Assembly (NCBI RefSeq): GCF_034541975.1
Contig: NZ_JAVYJM010000001.1
DNA from: Dermacoccus abyssi
Lineage (GTDB): Bacteria > Actinomycetota > Actinomycetes > Actinomycetales > Dermatophilaceae
Strand: one strand, 5' to 3'
DNA length: 64,000 bases
Made by a program: the position numbers and the translations under genes. This document shows, in pieces, positions 1 to 8,440 of this stretch (within the stretch, counting starts at the first letter, position 1; every line of letters starts with the position of its first letter). Under the pieces are notes generated by a model. That model did not search any database, was not told the origin of the DNA, and worked only from the letters and a program-made list of their open reading frames with translations.

Positions 1-1
1 C

Positions 2-1267
2 GACGTCGCCGCCTTCATCGGCTACACGAAGGAGGCCATGGAGGTCGACCAGGACCAGGTCGTCGTCATCACGCCGCAGAACGTCGAGGTCGTGAACTTC
101 GACGGTTCCGCAGCTCAGGGCAACACCTTCCACGTCGACTGGGACGCCGCGTCCGCCGAGAAGGGCGGCTTCGACACCTTCATGGAGAAGGAGATCTTCG
201 ACCAGCCCGACGCCGTGCGCGACACGCTGCTCGGACGCACCGACTCCGAAGGTCGCCTCGCCCTCGACGAGATTCGCATCTCCGAGGACGAGCTCAAGAA
301 CATCGACCGCATCACCATCGTCGCCTGCGGCACCGCTGCGTACGCCGGCATGGTCGCCAAGTACGCCCTCGAGCACTGGACGCGCATCCCCGTCGAGGTC
401 GCGCTCGCGCACGAGTTCCGCTACTGCGACCCGATCGTTTCCGGGCGCACGCTCGTCGTCTCGATCTCGCAGTCGGGCGAGACGATGGACACGCTCATGG
501 CCGTCAAGCACGCCCGTGACCTAGGCGCGAACACGCTGAGCATCTGCAACACGCACGGTGCGACCATTCCGCGAGAGTCCGACGCCGTGCTCTACACGCA
601 CGCCGGCCCGGAGATCGCCGTCGCGTCGACGAAGGCCTTCCTCGCGCAGATCACCGCCTGCTACGTGCTCGGCCTGTACCTCGCGCAGCTGCGCGGCGGC
701 ACGTACGCCGACGACGCAAAGAAGGTCATGGCCGAACTGCAAGAGATGCCGGCCAAGATCGACGAGCTTCTCGGCCACCTCGACCGCGTGCGCGAAATCG
801 CCCGCTTCATGGCCGACACGCGCTCGGTGCTCTTCCTCGGCCGCAACGTCGGCTACCCGATCGCCATGGAGGGCGCGCTCAAGCTCAAGGAGCTTGCTTA
901 CATCCACGCCGAAGGCTTCGCCGCCGGTGAGCTCAAGCACGGCCCGATCGCGCTGATCGACGCCGGCCAGCCCGTGTTCATCGTAGTGCCCGGCCCGGAA
1001 ACCCCGCACGGGCTGCACGGCAAGGTCGTCTCCAACATCCAGGAGATCCGCGCTCGCGGCGCTCGCACCCTCGTCATCGCCGAAGAGGGCGACGAGGCTG
1101 TCGTGCCGTTCGCCGACGAGGTCATCCGCATCCCGAAGTCGGCTCCGCTGCTCGCACCGCTGCTCGCCATCGTGCCGCTGCAGGTGTTCTCGCTGGAGCT
1201 CTCGACGGCCAAGGGCCTCGACGTCGACCAGCCGCGTAACCTCGCGAAGTCCGTCACCGTGGAGTGA
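2..1267 (+). CDS. glmS: Glutamine-fructose-6-phosphate aminotransferase (isomerising), 3' part
   Basis: GlmS makes glucosamine-6-phosphate from fructose-6-phosphate and glutamine, the first committed step to UDP-GlcNAc for peptidoglycan. The frame is already open at base 2, so the N-terminal glutaminase domain lies outside the window; the last 421 codons remain. They hold the end of the glutaminase part and both sugar isomerase (SIS) domains. The first SIS domain shows CGTAAYAG followed by SQSGETMDT, the fructose-6-phosphate-binding loop. The C-terminus ends DQPRNLAKSVTVE, the near-invariant GlmS tail. An ATG at 38 is internal, not the start. A hairpin follows the stop, so the transcript probably ends here. 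Confidence 0.96.
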   Translation, partial: DVAAFIGYTKEAMEVDQDQVVVITPQNVEVVNFDGSAAQGNTFHVDWDAASAEKGGFDTFMEKEIFDQPDAVRDTLLGRTDSEGRLALDEIRISEDELKNIDRITIVACGTAAYAGMVAKYALEHWTRIPVEVALAHEFRYCDPIVSGRTLVVSISQSGETMDTLMAVKHARDLGANTLSICNTHGATIPRESDAVLYTHAGPEIAVASTKAFLAQITACYVLGLYLAQLRGGTYADDAKKVMAELQEMPAKIDELLGHLDRVREIARFMADTRSVLFLGRNVGYPIAMEGALKLKELAYIHAEGFAAGELKHGPIALIDAGQPVFIVVPGPETPHGLHGKVVSNIQEIRARGARTLVIAEEGDEAVVPFADEVIRIPKSAPLLAPLLAIVPLQVFSLELSTAKGLDVDQPRNLAKSVTVE

Positions 1268-1282
1268 CCTTCTGTTTCGCTG

Positions 1283-1317
1283 AAAACCGCGTCGACCCTG
1301 TGGGGCGGCGCGGTTTT
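1283..1317 (+). terminator. Rho-independent terminator after glmS
   Basis: AAAACCGCG (1283-1291) pairs with CGCGGTTTT (1309-1317) around a 17-nt loop. The T-rich right arm and the following CGTTTTG give a terminator-like end 16 bp after the glmS stop. Confidence 0.7.
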
Positions 1318-1535
1318 CGTTTTGTGGAGTTTGGGTGTGGGGGATGGGCGGCGTGATCGCCTGCCATGCCCATGGGCGGGACGGCGAAGTTGGCGAGATG
1401 GATGGTGCTGGCTTGGGTGCCTGGAGACGTGTCCGCTCGCCTTCTTGGGGCACGTCGCTGGTGCTTGGGTCGCCTGTCTTTTGGTCACCGTTCGTGTGCT
1501 TGTTATAGACGCGCACTGGCCCCCGTTTGCTTGGT

Positions 1536-1569
1536 TCCTACTGGGGCGGTTGGTCGCGCAAGTCGGGAC
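1536..1569. repeat. Palindromic repeat, degenerate copy (pair 1, left)
   Basis: The core ACTGGGGCGG-TTGG-TCGCGCAAGT starts at 1540. Its right half is a perfect TCGCGCAAGT; the left half matches ACTTGCGCGA at 7 of 10 positions. A better copy starts exactly 51 bp downstream, and a second pair with the same 51-bp spacing lies at 19147-19231. Confidence 0.5.
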
Positions 1570-1583
1570 GTATTCGGCTCGGG

Positions 1584-1620
1584 CTTCCCCACTTGTGCGA
1601 TGTCTCGCGCATTTGGGAAG
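1584..1620. repeat. Palindromic repeat (pair 1, right)
   Basis: The core ACTTGTGCGA-TGTC-TCGCGCATTT starts at 1591, flanked by CTTCCCC on the left and GGGAAG on the right, so the imperfect dyad extends over about 37 bp. It belongs to the same family as the copies at 19147 and 19197. Its function is unknown. Confidence 0.6.
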
Positions 1621-1776
1621 TCATTTTGCGTGTGTTGCTCCTGCGCGTCCGCGCGCCCCGGGTCGACGCCGGCTCCGTGATCCGGACGCTGAGCCTGGTG
1701 CCCACGGAGCTGACGGTGCGCGTCGCGGAATGTCAGGGCGGACCGCGAAATTGTGGGGAGTGCCCCCTACATGTGT

Positions 1777-1792
1777 TCGAACAAATGTACTA
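1777..1792 (+). promoter_or_regulatory. Candidate LexA (SOS) box before the DUF222-HNH gene
   Basis: TCGAACAAATGTACTA contains GAAC-N4-GTAC, one base away from the Gram-positive/mycobacterial SOS core GAAC-N4-GTTC, with the flanking TCG of the left half intact. It ends 10 bp before the ATG at 1803, so bound LexA would cover the start region. LexA control of 13E12-family genes is established in mycobacteria; control here is inference. Confidence 0.5.
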
Positions 1793-1802
1793 AAATGAGT
1801 TC

Positions 1803-3338
1803 ATGGAACAGCACCTCGAGATAACCGCCGACGCGGTGTCTCGCATGCCTCGCGAGCGGTTGCTCGCTGCATGGACGGTGCTCACCGAAGCTGTGGTCGA
1901 GCAAGCCCTCGTGAGCGTTTCGCCGCTGCTCGATCTGCCCGAGATCGGCGCGTCGCTGGACGAGCGCATCACCGAGTCGGTGGAGACGGCTCGCCAGCTC
2001 GAAGGTGCGGCCGCCGCGGTCCTCATGATCTCTCGTTCCGCTGATGCACTCGTGCGCGTCATGGCCGCCGAGCACGCCGAAGCAGTGCGGCAGGTCGAGG
2101 CGCTGGAGTTCGAGCACCTGCGCGACGTGTCGTACCCGCTCGCTCCGGGGGAATTCGCCGGCGACAGCTTCGGACCGGCCCTCGGCATGAGTTCCGGTGC
2201 AGCAGGCGCCATGGCCGATGACGCCGCGCAGCTGCGTTGCAGGCACCCCGAACTGCTTCGATCGGCCCTTCGCGGTGAGGTTCGCTTCGCCACGGTTGCC
2301 GCGATCGCGTCCGAGCTCGAACATGTCGAGGCTCCCGATCTCGACGAAGTGAACCGCCTTCTTGCGGCCGGCAGTATCTCGACGATGACGGTCGAAGGCG
2401 CCCGCCGGCAGACGAAGCGCCTCCTGCGGTCACTCGGTCTGGCGCGGCCCGTTGATCCCGTTGAACAGCGCCGCGAGATGGGCGTGTGGTTCTCCCCGCA
2501 CCTCGAGTTCGACCAACTCACCGAAATGCGTGTCGTGCTCGACTCGGTCGATGCCGCAACGGTGCGAGCCGCCATCGACGCGAGGGCGCAGTTCCTGCGC
2601 GACAACGCGCCGAGAAGTGGTGACGGAGCCGGCCACGGGCTCTTCGCCGGTCCATCCCGCGCCGACGCCCTCGTCGACCTCCTCCTCGGTCAGGCCACCG
2701 TCACCACGACATTGCACTTGCGCGTCCCCGTGCGCCCACCGACGTCATCGCCCGCTGAACCTCTGTCGTCGCGGTCTGTTCTCGCTCGCGCGCATGGCTC
2801 TACCGGATGCTCCGGGGAGAACTCTGCCCGCAAGAACGCGGCAGCGTGGTTCGGCGACGACGTTCGCATGCCCTTCGGCGACGTGGAGGTGCCCGGAGTC
2901 GGAATCGTCGACGCGGCCACGGTTCGTGCGCTGGCCGGGGCAGTCGGCACGAAGTTCGTCTCTGAATTCGTGGCCGTCGACGGCGAGCGCGTCACAACGC
3001 TGGCGACGGTAACCGCTTCGTACCGACCGACGACGCTGGTCGAGCGCACGGTGAAGACGCGTGACGGGCACTGCCGCTTCCCGTACTGCACCCGCCCGGC
3101 CGAGGTCACGGACGTCGACCACGTGATTCCCTTCGCCGAAGGTGGCGCGACGAGCCCGGCCAACCTCCAGTGCCTGTGCCGTCACCACCACCGCGCCAAG
3201 ACGTTCGGCGGCTTCGCGGTCGTCATGCAGGCGGACGGCGAGTGCCTCTGGGAGTCGCCCACCGGCCGCCGTTGGCTGACTCTCCCCAGCGGTCCGACGC
3301 TGCCGCAGCCGGCAGTCTTCACAGCCCCAGCCGCCTGA
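1803..3338 (+). CDS. DUF222 (13E12 repeat family) HNH endonuclease-domain protein
   Basis: A 511-residue protein of the actinobacterial 13E12/REP13E12 family. Residues ~50-330 form the helical DUF222 region. The C-terminus has an HNH nuclease fold: Cys pair in GHCRFPYCTRP, then DVDHVIPF (H440), Asn in SPANLQCLC (about N454) and CRHHHRAKT (H461-463). Family members occur in many near-identical copies per genome, in or near mobile DNA, and some mycobacterial copies are DNA-damage induced. An SOS-box-like site overlaps the start region. The gene stands alone, between glmS and acpS, which are usually close together in actinobacteria, so it looks like an insertion into a conserved block. Catalytic activity is not proven for the family. 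Confidence 0.85.
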   Translation: MEQHLEITADAVSRMPRERLLAAWTVLTEAVVEQALVSVSPLLDLPEIGASLDERITESVETARQLEGAAAAVLMISRSADALVRVMAAEHAEAVRQVEALEFEHLRDVSYPLAPGEFAGDSFGPALGMSSGAAGAMADDAAQLRCRHPELLRSALRGEVRFATVAAIASELEHVEAPDLDEVNRLLAAGSISTMTVEGARRQTKRLLRSLGLARPVDPVEQRREMGVWFSPHLEFDQLTEMRVVLDSVDAATVRAAIDARAQFLRDNAPRSGDGAGHGLFAGPSRADALVDLLLGQATVTTTLHLRVPVRPPTSSPAEPLSSRSVLARAHGSTGCSGENSARKNAAAWFGDDVRMPFGDVEVPGVGIVDAATVRALAGAVGTKFVSEFVAVDGERVTTLATVTASYRPTTLVERTVKTRDGHCRFPYCTRPAEVTDVDHVIPFAEGGATSPANLQCLCRHHHRAKTFGGFAVVMQADGECLWESPTGRRWLTLPSGPTLPQPAVFTAPAA

Positions 3339-3436
3339 CTCAGACAAGCGCGCCCGTGGCTGGGATTCGGCTCCTTGGCCGCAGGCCGGTGACCCGCAGC
3401 TGAACGGGAAGAAACGACGCGTGGTTGACTGGCCAC

Positions 3437-3787
3437 ATGATCGTTGGAGTGGGAATCGACGTCGTCGAAATTGACCGGTTCGCGCAGAAACTCGCAGACA
3501 CCCCGCAGATGCGTGACCGGCTGTTCACGCCGAGCGAGCGCGACCTGCCGATCCGCTCATTGGCCGCCCGCTTCGCAGCGAAGGAAGCGCTGAGCAAGGC
3601 GCTCGGCGCACCGCCCGGAATGAGCTGGCAGGACGCCGAGGTCGACAAGAACAGCGACGGCCAGCCCTACTTCCGCACCGGCGGCACCGTGCAAGCTCGC
3701 ATGAGCGCGCTCGACGTCGACGCGCTTCACCTCTCGCTCACCCACGACGGTGGCATCGCCTCCGCCGTCTGCATCGCGGAGGGCTGA
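3437..3787 (+). CDS. acpS: Holo-[acyl-carrier-protein] synthase
   Basis: AcpS transfers 4'-phosphopantetheine from CoA to acyl carrier protein. The 116-residue product has the family opening IVGVGIDVVEIDRF, with the metal-binding Asp at residue 8, and the second signature RFAAKEALSKALG with its metal-binding Glu. I place the start at the ATG at 3437. A TTG 12 bp upstream is possible, but the family begins at this Met, and the hexamer TTGACT ends exactly 6 nt before it, as in many leaderless genes of this window. nnr starts 1 bp after the stop, so the two are co-transcribed. Confidence 0.95.
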   Translation: MIVGVGIDVVEIDRFAQKLADTPQMRDRLFTPSERDLPIRSLAARFAAKEALSKALGAPPGMSWQDAEVDKNSDGQPYFRTGGTVQARMSALDVDALHLSLTHDGGIASAVCIAEG

Positions 3788-3788
3788 C

Positions 3789-5471
3789 ATGGCGGATGAC
3801 GACCTTCGCCACGAGAACACCCCCGCGTCTACGCCAGACGGATCGGGACGGCTGAGCCCGAACGATGGCGGTCGGCGTGACGACAGCGCGGGGGAGGTTC
3901 AGGACGCGGATGGTGCCGCTGCTGCCTGGCGGGACGACCTCGACGGCGGCATTCGAGCAGCATGGTCGGTTGACGCCGTACGCGCTGCTGAGGAAGCCAC
4001 GGGCGACGACTTCACCAACGGCGCTCTGATGCAGCGAGCCGCGAGTGGGCTCGCAGACATCGTCAGCCGTGAAGTTGCCGAACTCGAACGGCGGGGCGTG
4101 ACGTCGCCGCGGGTCGTGGTCCTGGTTGGGCCCGGAAACAACGGTGGTGACGCGTTGTACGCTGCCCGCGACCTCGCAGTTGACGGCATCGAGTGTCTGG
4201 CTCTCCTTGTCGCCGACAAGGCACACGTCGAGGGCGTCGCCGCAGCGCGTGCAGCGGGCGTCGACGTGGCCCGGTACGAGTCCGCCTCCCACAGCGGTGC
4301 GGAGCCCGAGGGCGGCGGCCGTGAGAACGCCCATGCGCTCGCGCACGCCGACCTCGTCGTCGACGGCATCCTCGGAATCGGCGCCGATCCCGGGCGCGCT
4401 TCGACCTGGCAGGAACTCGCCGACCTCATTCCGATCCAGGCATTCGTGGTGGCCGTCGACTGCCCCACCCCAGGATTCCGTGCCGACATCACCGTCACCT
4501 TCGGCGAGCCCAAGACCTCGCTCATGCTGGCACCCGCCGCGAACGGACGCGTTGAGGTGGTCGACATCGGCATCCACCTCCCTCTTGGCGAGCAGGAAGC
4601 CATGCGACTGTCCGGTACGCACCTGGCGCACTTGTGGCCCGTACCCGGCCCGCGCGATCACAAGTACACGCGCGGAGTGGTAGGTCTCGCGACCGGCAGT
4701 GACGCGTTCCCGGGAGCTGCGGTGCTCGGTGCCGTCGCGGCGGTAACGGCCGGAGCAGGCATGGTGCGCTACGTCGGCCCGCGTCGCGCAGAGGACGCCG
4801 TCACGGCAGCGGCGCCGGAGGTCGTGCACGGCAGTGGTCGCGTGCAGGCGTGGGTCGTGGGCTCCGGAATCGACGGGCCGAGTGAACGCGAGCACGAGAG
4901 CGACCGCTACGACTCCGTCATGGCCGCGCTGCGCTCCGAGGAACCCGTCGTCATCGACGCGGGAGCGCTCACCTGGTTCGAGCCCGGTGTCCGCCCGGAA
5001 GGGGCCCGGACCGTCATCACCCCCCACGCCGGCGAGCTCGCGACGCTCCTGCAGTCGCGCGACATCGACGTCGAACGCTCGACAGTCGAAGCCGACCCCG
5101 TCACGTGGGCTCGCCGTGCCGCCAACGAGACGGGCGCGACCGTCCTGCTCAAGGGCGGCGTCACCGTCATCGCCTCGCCCGGCGAAGGCCCGGTCACCAT
5201 CGAGAACCGCGCCCCGCACTGGCTCGCCACCGCCGGAACGGGCGACGTGCTCGCCGCGCTCTTCGGCGTCCTGCTCGCGGCCGGTCTCGAGCCCAGGAGC
5301 GCCGCCGCACTCGCCGCGTACACCCACGGACGCGCGGCGCACCTCGCCAACCCCGACGGCCCCGTCCGCGCCCTCGATGTCGCCACGTCGCTGGGACGCG
5401 TCGCCTCAGAACTGGTCGCCGAACAGCGGCGGGTGCACGAGGAACGCCGTGCGGGACGCTTCCCGCGCTAG
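3789..5471 (+). CDS. nnr: Bifunctional NAD(P)HX epimerase/ADP-dependent NAD(P)HX dehydratase
   Basis: Repairs hydrated NAD(P)H: the N-terminal half epimerises R- and S-NAD(P)HX, the C-terminal half dehydrates the S form. In the 560-residue protein the YjeF_N epimerase carries VGPGNNGGDAL at about residues 112-122. The ribokinase-like dehydratase carries TPHAGELATLL near 412 and LATAGTGDVLAAL near 480, the nucleotide-binding loop with its catalytic Asp. The first ~45 residues are low-complexity and acidic. The ATG at 3789 is preferred over the GTG at 3750 because it follows the acpS stop and has GGAGG just upstream. alr follows after 17 bp. Confidence 0.93.
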   Translation: MADDDLRHENTPASTPDGSGRLSPNDGGRRDDSAGEVQDADGAAAAWRDDLDGGIRAAWSVDAVRAAEEATGDDFTNGALMQRAASGLADIVSREVAELERRGVTSPRVVVLVGPGNNGGDALYAARDLAVDGIECLALLVADKAHVEGVAAARAAGVDVARYESASHSGAEPEGGGRENAHALAHADLVVDGILGIGADPGRASTWQELADLIPIQAFVVAVDCPTPGFRADITVTFGEPKTSLMLAPAANGRVEVVDIGIHLPLGEQEAMRLSGTHLAHLWPVPGPRDHKYTRGVVGLATGSDAFPGAAVLGAVAAVTAGAGMVRYVGPRRAEDAVTAAAPEVVHGSGRVQAWVVGSGIDGPSEREHESDRYDSVMAALRSEEPVVIDAGALTWFEPGVRPEGARTVITPHAGELATLLQSRDIDVERSTVEADPVTWARRAANETGATVLLKGGVTVIASPGEGPVTIENRAPHWLATAGTGDVLAALFGVLLAAGLEPRSAAALAAYTHGRAAHLANPDGPVRALDVATSLGRVASELVAEQRRVHEERRAGRFPR

Positions 5472-5488
5472 TGCGAGACTGAGTCGCT

Positions 5489-6703
5489 ATGAACGTGCCC
5501 GCCGCCGACGCCCCGACGCCGTCCGACCACCCCGCTTGGCTCGCCTTCGAAGGTGCGCAGGCCCGCGTCGTCGTCGACCTCGACGCCATCGTGCGCAACG
5601 CCACCACGCTCAAGGCGCGAGTGGGCGACGCGCAGCTCATGGCTGTCGTCAAGGGTGACGCCTACGGCCACGGGCTCGTGCCGACGGCCCGCGCCGCGCT
5701 GCGTGGGGGAGCGACCTGGCTGGGAGTGGCGCAACTCCACGAAGCCACCGCGCTACGCGACGCCGCAATCGACGCCCGCGTGCTGTGCTGGCTGCTCGCG
5801 CCCGGCTCCGACTTCGAAACGGCGATCCGCCGCGACATCGACCTCGGGGTCTCGTCGGCAGCCATGGTGCGCGACGTCGCGATAGCAGCCGAGGCCGCCG
5901 GGCGTGTGGCCCGTGTCCACCTCAAGGTCGACACCGGCATGGCCCGCAACGGCGCGTACGGCGACCAGTGGCCCGAGCTCGTGGCCGCCGCCCGCGAGGC
6001 GCGGGGGAGGGGCCTCGTCGAGGTGGTCGGTCTGTTCACCCACTTCGTCCGCTCCGACGAACCGCGCCACCCCGAGGTCGCCGCCCAGATCGACCGCTTC
6101 CGCGCCGCCGAAAAGGACTGTGACGACGCCGGATTTCACCTTGAGGTGCGGCACATGGCGAACTCCGCCGGCGCGATCTTCGTGCCCGAGTCGCGCTTCG
6201 ACCTCGTGCGTGTCGGCCTCGCGCTCTACGGCCTCTCGCCCGCGCCGGACCTCGCCGCGCCCCAGGATCTCGGCCTTGACCCCGCCATGTCGGTGACGGC
6301 CCACGTCGCCGTGACGAAACGCGTCCCCGCAGGCCAGGGCGTCAGTTACGGCCACACCTACGTCACAGATGCGGAAACGACCCTTGCCGACATTCCCACG
6401 GGGTACGCCGACGGCGTGCCGCGCCACGCGTCGAACAAGGCTCCGGTCATGGTGAACGGCACGATCGGCCACGTCGCCGGCCGCGTGTGCATGGACCAGT
6501 TCGTCGTCGACATGGGTGACGCCGCAGTCCAACCCGGCGACGAAGCCGTTCTCTTCGGACGTGCGGCCGACGGGACACCCGGGCCCACCGCGCAGGAATG
6601 GGCCGACGCCGCCGACACCATCAGCTACGAAATCGTCACGCGCATGAGCACCCGCCTGCCACGCATCTACTGCGGTGACCTGAGCGAGGAACTCACCCGA
6701 TGA
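5489..6703 (+). CDS. alr: Alanine racemase
   Basis: PLP enzyme interconverting L- and D-alanine for peptidoglycan. The 404-residue fold-type III enzyme shows AVVKGDAYGHG with the PLP-forming K55, GVSYGHTYV with the opposite catalytic base Y287, and the C-terminal GRVCMDQFVVDMG motif. The N-terminus is about 25 residues longer than compact family members. The stop overlaps the tsaE start by 4 bp (ATGA), so translation is coupled. Order acpS-nnr-alr-tsaE-tsaB-rimI-tsaD is a common actinobacterial arrangement. Confidence 0.96.
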   Translation: MNVPAADAPTPSDHPAWLAFEGAQARVVVDLDAIVRNATTLKARVGDAQLMAVVKGDAYGHGLVPTARAALRGGATWLGVAQLHEATALRDAAIDARVLCWLLAPGSDFETAIRRDIDLGVSSAAMVRDVAIAAEAAGRVARVHLKVDTGMARNGAYGDQWPELVAAAREARGRGLVEVVGLFTHFVRSDEPRHPEVAAQIDRFRAAEKDCDDAGFHLEVRHMANSAGAIFVPESRFDLVRVGLALYGLSPAPDLAAPQDLGLDPAMSVTAHVAVTKRVPAGQGVSYGHTYVTDAETTLADIPTGYADGVPRHASNKAPVMVNGTIGHVAGRVCMDQFVVDMGDAAVQPGDEAVLFGRAADGTPGPTAQEWADAADTISYEIVTRMSTRLPRIYCGDLSEELTR

Positions 6704-7185
6704 GCGACGACCTACGCCTGCGCGGCACCCGCTACCTGCCCGACGCCGAAGCCACCGCCGACCTCGGACGGGCACTCGCCCGTATCGTGCGCCGCGGAGA
6801 CGTCATCGTCATGACGGGCGACCTCGGGGCCGGGAAGACGACGACCACGCGCGCTCTCGGCGAAGCGCTCGGTGTGCGCGGTGACGTCACGAGCCCGACG
6901 TTCGTCATCGCCCGCGAACACCCCTCGCTCGGTGACGGCCCGGCACTCGTCCACGTCGACGCCTACCGCCTCGGCGGCTTCGGCGAACTCGACGACCTCG
7001 ACCTCGACACCTCGCTCGACGACGCCGTCACCGTCATCGAATGGGGCGCCGGCATGGCCGAGGCGCTCTCCGACGATCGCCTTCACCTCACGTTGACGGG
7101 CCTCGACGACCGCACCGCGACGATCGAGACGGCCGGGGAACGTTGGGCAGACATCGACCTCGCCTCCGAACTGGGACTCGACTGA
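6700..7185 (+). CDS. tsaE: tRNA threonylcarbamoyladenosine biosynthesis ATPase TsaE
   Basis: TsaE is the ATPase that resets the TsaB-TsaD complex during t6A37 synthesis on ANN-decoding tRNAs. The 161-residue protein shows a Walker A loop GDLGAGKTTTT (residues ~39-49), TSPTFVIAREH, and a VHVDAYRL Walker B-like strand. The start overlaps the alr stop by 4 bp. A 77-bp gap separates it from tsaB, which has its own promoter-like hexamer. Confidence 0.94.
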   Translation: MSDDLRLRGTRYLPDAEATADLGRALARIVRRGDVIVMTGDLGAGKTTTTRALGEALGVRGDVTSPTFVIAREHPSLGDGPALVHVDAYRLGGFGELDDLDLDTSLDDAVTVIEWGAGMAEALSDDRLHLTLTGLDDRTATIETAGERWADIDLASELGLD

Positions 7186-7250
7186 CGCACGCAACGCCGC
7201 ACGGCACCGCCGTTGAGCCGCGCGTGATCGGCGCAGTTGCCGGGCCTCGA

Positions 7251-7256
7251 TAAGCT
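7251..7256 (+). promoter_or_regulatory. -10 hexamer for leaderless tsaB
   Basis: TAAGCT ends exactly 6 nt before the GTG start at 7263 and no Shine-Dalgarno lies between. No good -35 is visible. The spacing is identical to many other genes here. Confidence 0.5.
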
Positions 7257-7262
7257 GGGTCG

Positions 7263-7946
7263 GTGCTTCTCGCGATCGACACTTCCACCTCGGCCGTCAC
7301 GGCCGCGCTCCACGACGCCGAAAAGGTTGTGGCGCGCACCTCGACGATCGACGCGCGTCGGCACACCGAGATCCTCGCTCCGGCCATCGACGCCATGATG
7401 CGTGACGTCGGTGTCGCACCCGCCGACCTCTCCCGCGTAGCCGTCGGTGTCGGCCCCGGCCCGTTCACCGGTCTGCGCGTCGGCATCATGACGGCCATGA
7501 CGTTCGCGTACGCCCTCGACCTTCCGGTCGGCGGTCTGTGCTCCCTCGACGCCCTCGCGTACCGCGCCCGACGTACCGGCATGACGGGCCCGCTGCTCGT
7601 CGCCACGGACGCGCGCCGCAAGGAGGTCTACTGGGCCCGCTACGACCTCGACGCCGACCGCATCGCGCCGGGTGAACCGGCCGTCGACAAGGCAGCCGTC
7701 GTCGCCGAGCACGTCGGAGACATCCCCGCGATCGGTCGCGGAGCCCAGCTGTACAGCGACCACCTGCAGGACGCCACCGGCGGCCACGAGGACCTCCTAG
7801 ACGTCGACGCCGCCGACATCGCCGCGCTCGCCATCGAACGCGTCATGGCGGGGGAGCGCCTGCTGACCACCGAGCCGCTCTACCTACGTCGCCCGGACGC
7901 CGTACCCGCCGCGGCCGCGCCCAACGCCCGGGTCCTCGGCAAGTGA
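7263..7946 (+). CDS. tsaB: tRNA threonylcarbamoyladenosine biosynthesis protein TsaB
   Basis: TsaB is the non-catalytic scaffold paralogue of TsaD in the t6A complex. The 227-residue protein opens LLAIDTSTSAVTAAL, contains RHTEILAPAIDAM and the VGVGPGPFTGLRVG loop typical of TsaB. The GTG start is fixed by the family N-terminus and by the TAAGCT hexamer 6 nt upstream. The stop overlaps rimI by 4 bp (GTGA). Confidence 0.94.
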   Translation: MLLAIDTSTSAVTAALHDAEKVVARTSTIDARRHTEILAPAIDAMMRDVGVAPADLSRVAVGVGPGPFTGLRVGIMTAMTFAYALDLPVGGLCSLDALAYRARRTGMTGPLLVATDARRKEVYWARYDLDADRIAPGEPAVDKAAVVAEHVGDIPAIGRGAQLYSDHLQDATGGHEDLLDVDAADIAALAIERVMAGERLLTTEPLYLRRPDAVPAAAAPNARVLGK

Positions 7947-8440
7947 ACGCCACGACCACCGACGCCCCGGCGAGCGTCCGCCTGCGCGACGCGACCTGGC
8001 GGGACATCGAGACCCTCGCGCGTCTCGACGCCGAACTCTTCGATCACGACGCGTGGAGCGAACCGACGTGGTGGGCCGAGTTCGCCGAGCGCCCGCGTCG
8101 CCAGTACGTCGTCGCCGTCGCAGGTAACGAGGACGCGAACGAGACCGTGCTGGGCTACGCCGGCCTCGACGCGGGCGGCAGCGCGGCCGACGTCATGACG
8201 ATCGCCGTCACCCATGCGGCGCGCGGCACAGGCGTCGGAAAACGCTTGCTCACCCACCTTGTCGACGCCGCGGCGGCGACCGGCGCCGAGGCTCTCCTGC
8301 TCGAGGTGCGCGCCGACAACGAGCCCGCCCTCGGCCTCTACGAACGATCCGGCTTCGAGCGCCTCACTCTGCGCCGCCGCTACTACCAACCCGGTGACGT
8401 CGACGCCGTCATCATGCGCAAACTCCTGGAGACCTCATGA
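7943..8440 (+). CDS. rimI: Ribosomal-protein-alanine N-acetyltransferase (GNAT)
   Basis: A 165-residue GNAT acetyltransferase that in its family acetylates the N-terminal Ala of ribosomal protein bS18. The acetyl-CoA loop RGTGVGKRLL is near residues 94-103, followed by LEVRADNEPALGLYERSGF, the typical RimI C-terminal segment, and YYQPGDVDAVIM. It sits between tsaB and tsaD with 4-bp overlaps on both sides, the usual RimI position in actinobacteria. Substrate is by family inference. Confidence 0.9.
   Translation: MNATTTDAPASVRLRDATWRDIETLARLDAELFDHDAWSEPTWWAEFAERPRRQYVVAVAGNEDANETVLGYAGLDAGGSAADVMTIAVTHAARGTGVGKRLLTHLVDAAAATGAEALLLEVRADNEPALGLYERSGFERLTLRRRYYQPGDVDAVIMRKLLETS

Larger units (their letters stand above)
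1318..1776. other. Gene-free stretch between glmS and the DUF222-HNH gene
   Basis: About 460 bp without a credible gene. Open frames exist on the plus strand (for example 1322-1798) but overlap each other in different frames, encode low-complexity Arg/Ala/Cys-rich peptides and lack the codon-position GC bias of neighbouring genes. The stretch is less GC-rich than its surroundings. It carries a pair of palindromic repeats (1536-1620) and, at its end, an SOS-box-like site. Confidence 0.6.

Noticed and set aside
1322..1798. Overlapping plus-strand open frames between glmS and the HNH gene
   Set aside because: Three frames compete and none has a start context, codon bias or a recognisable product. 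Treated as non-coding.
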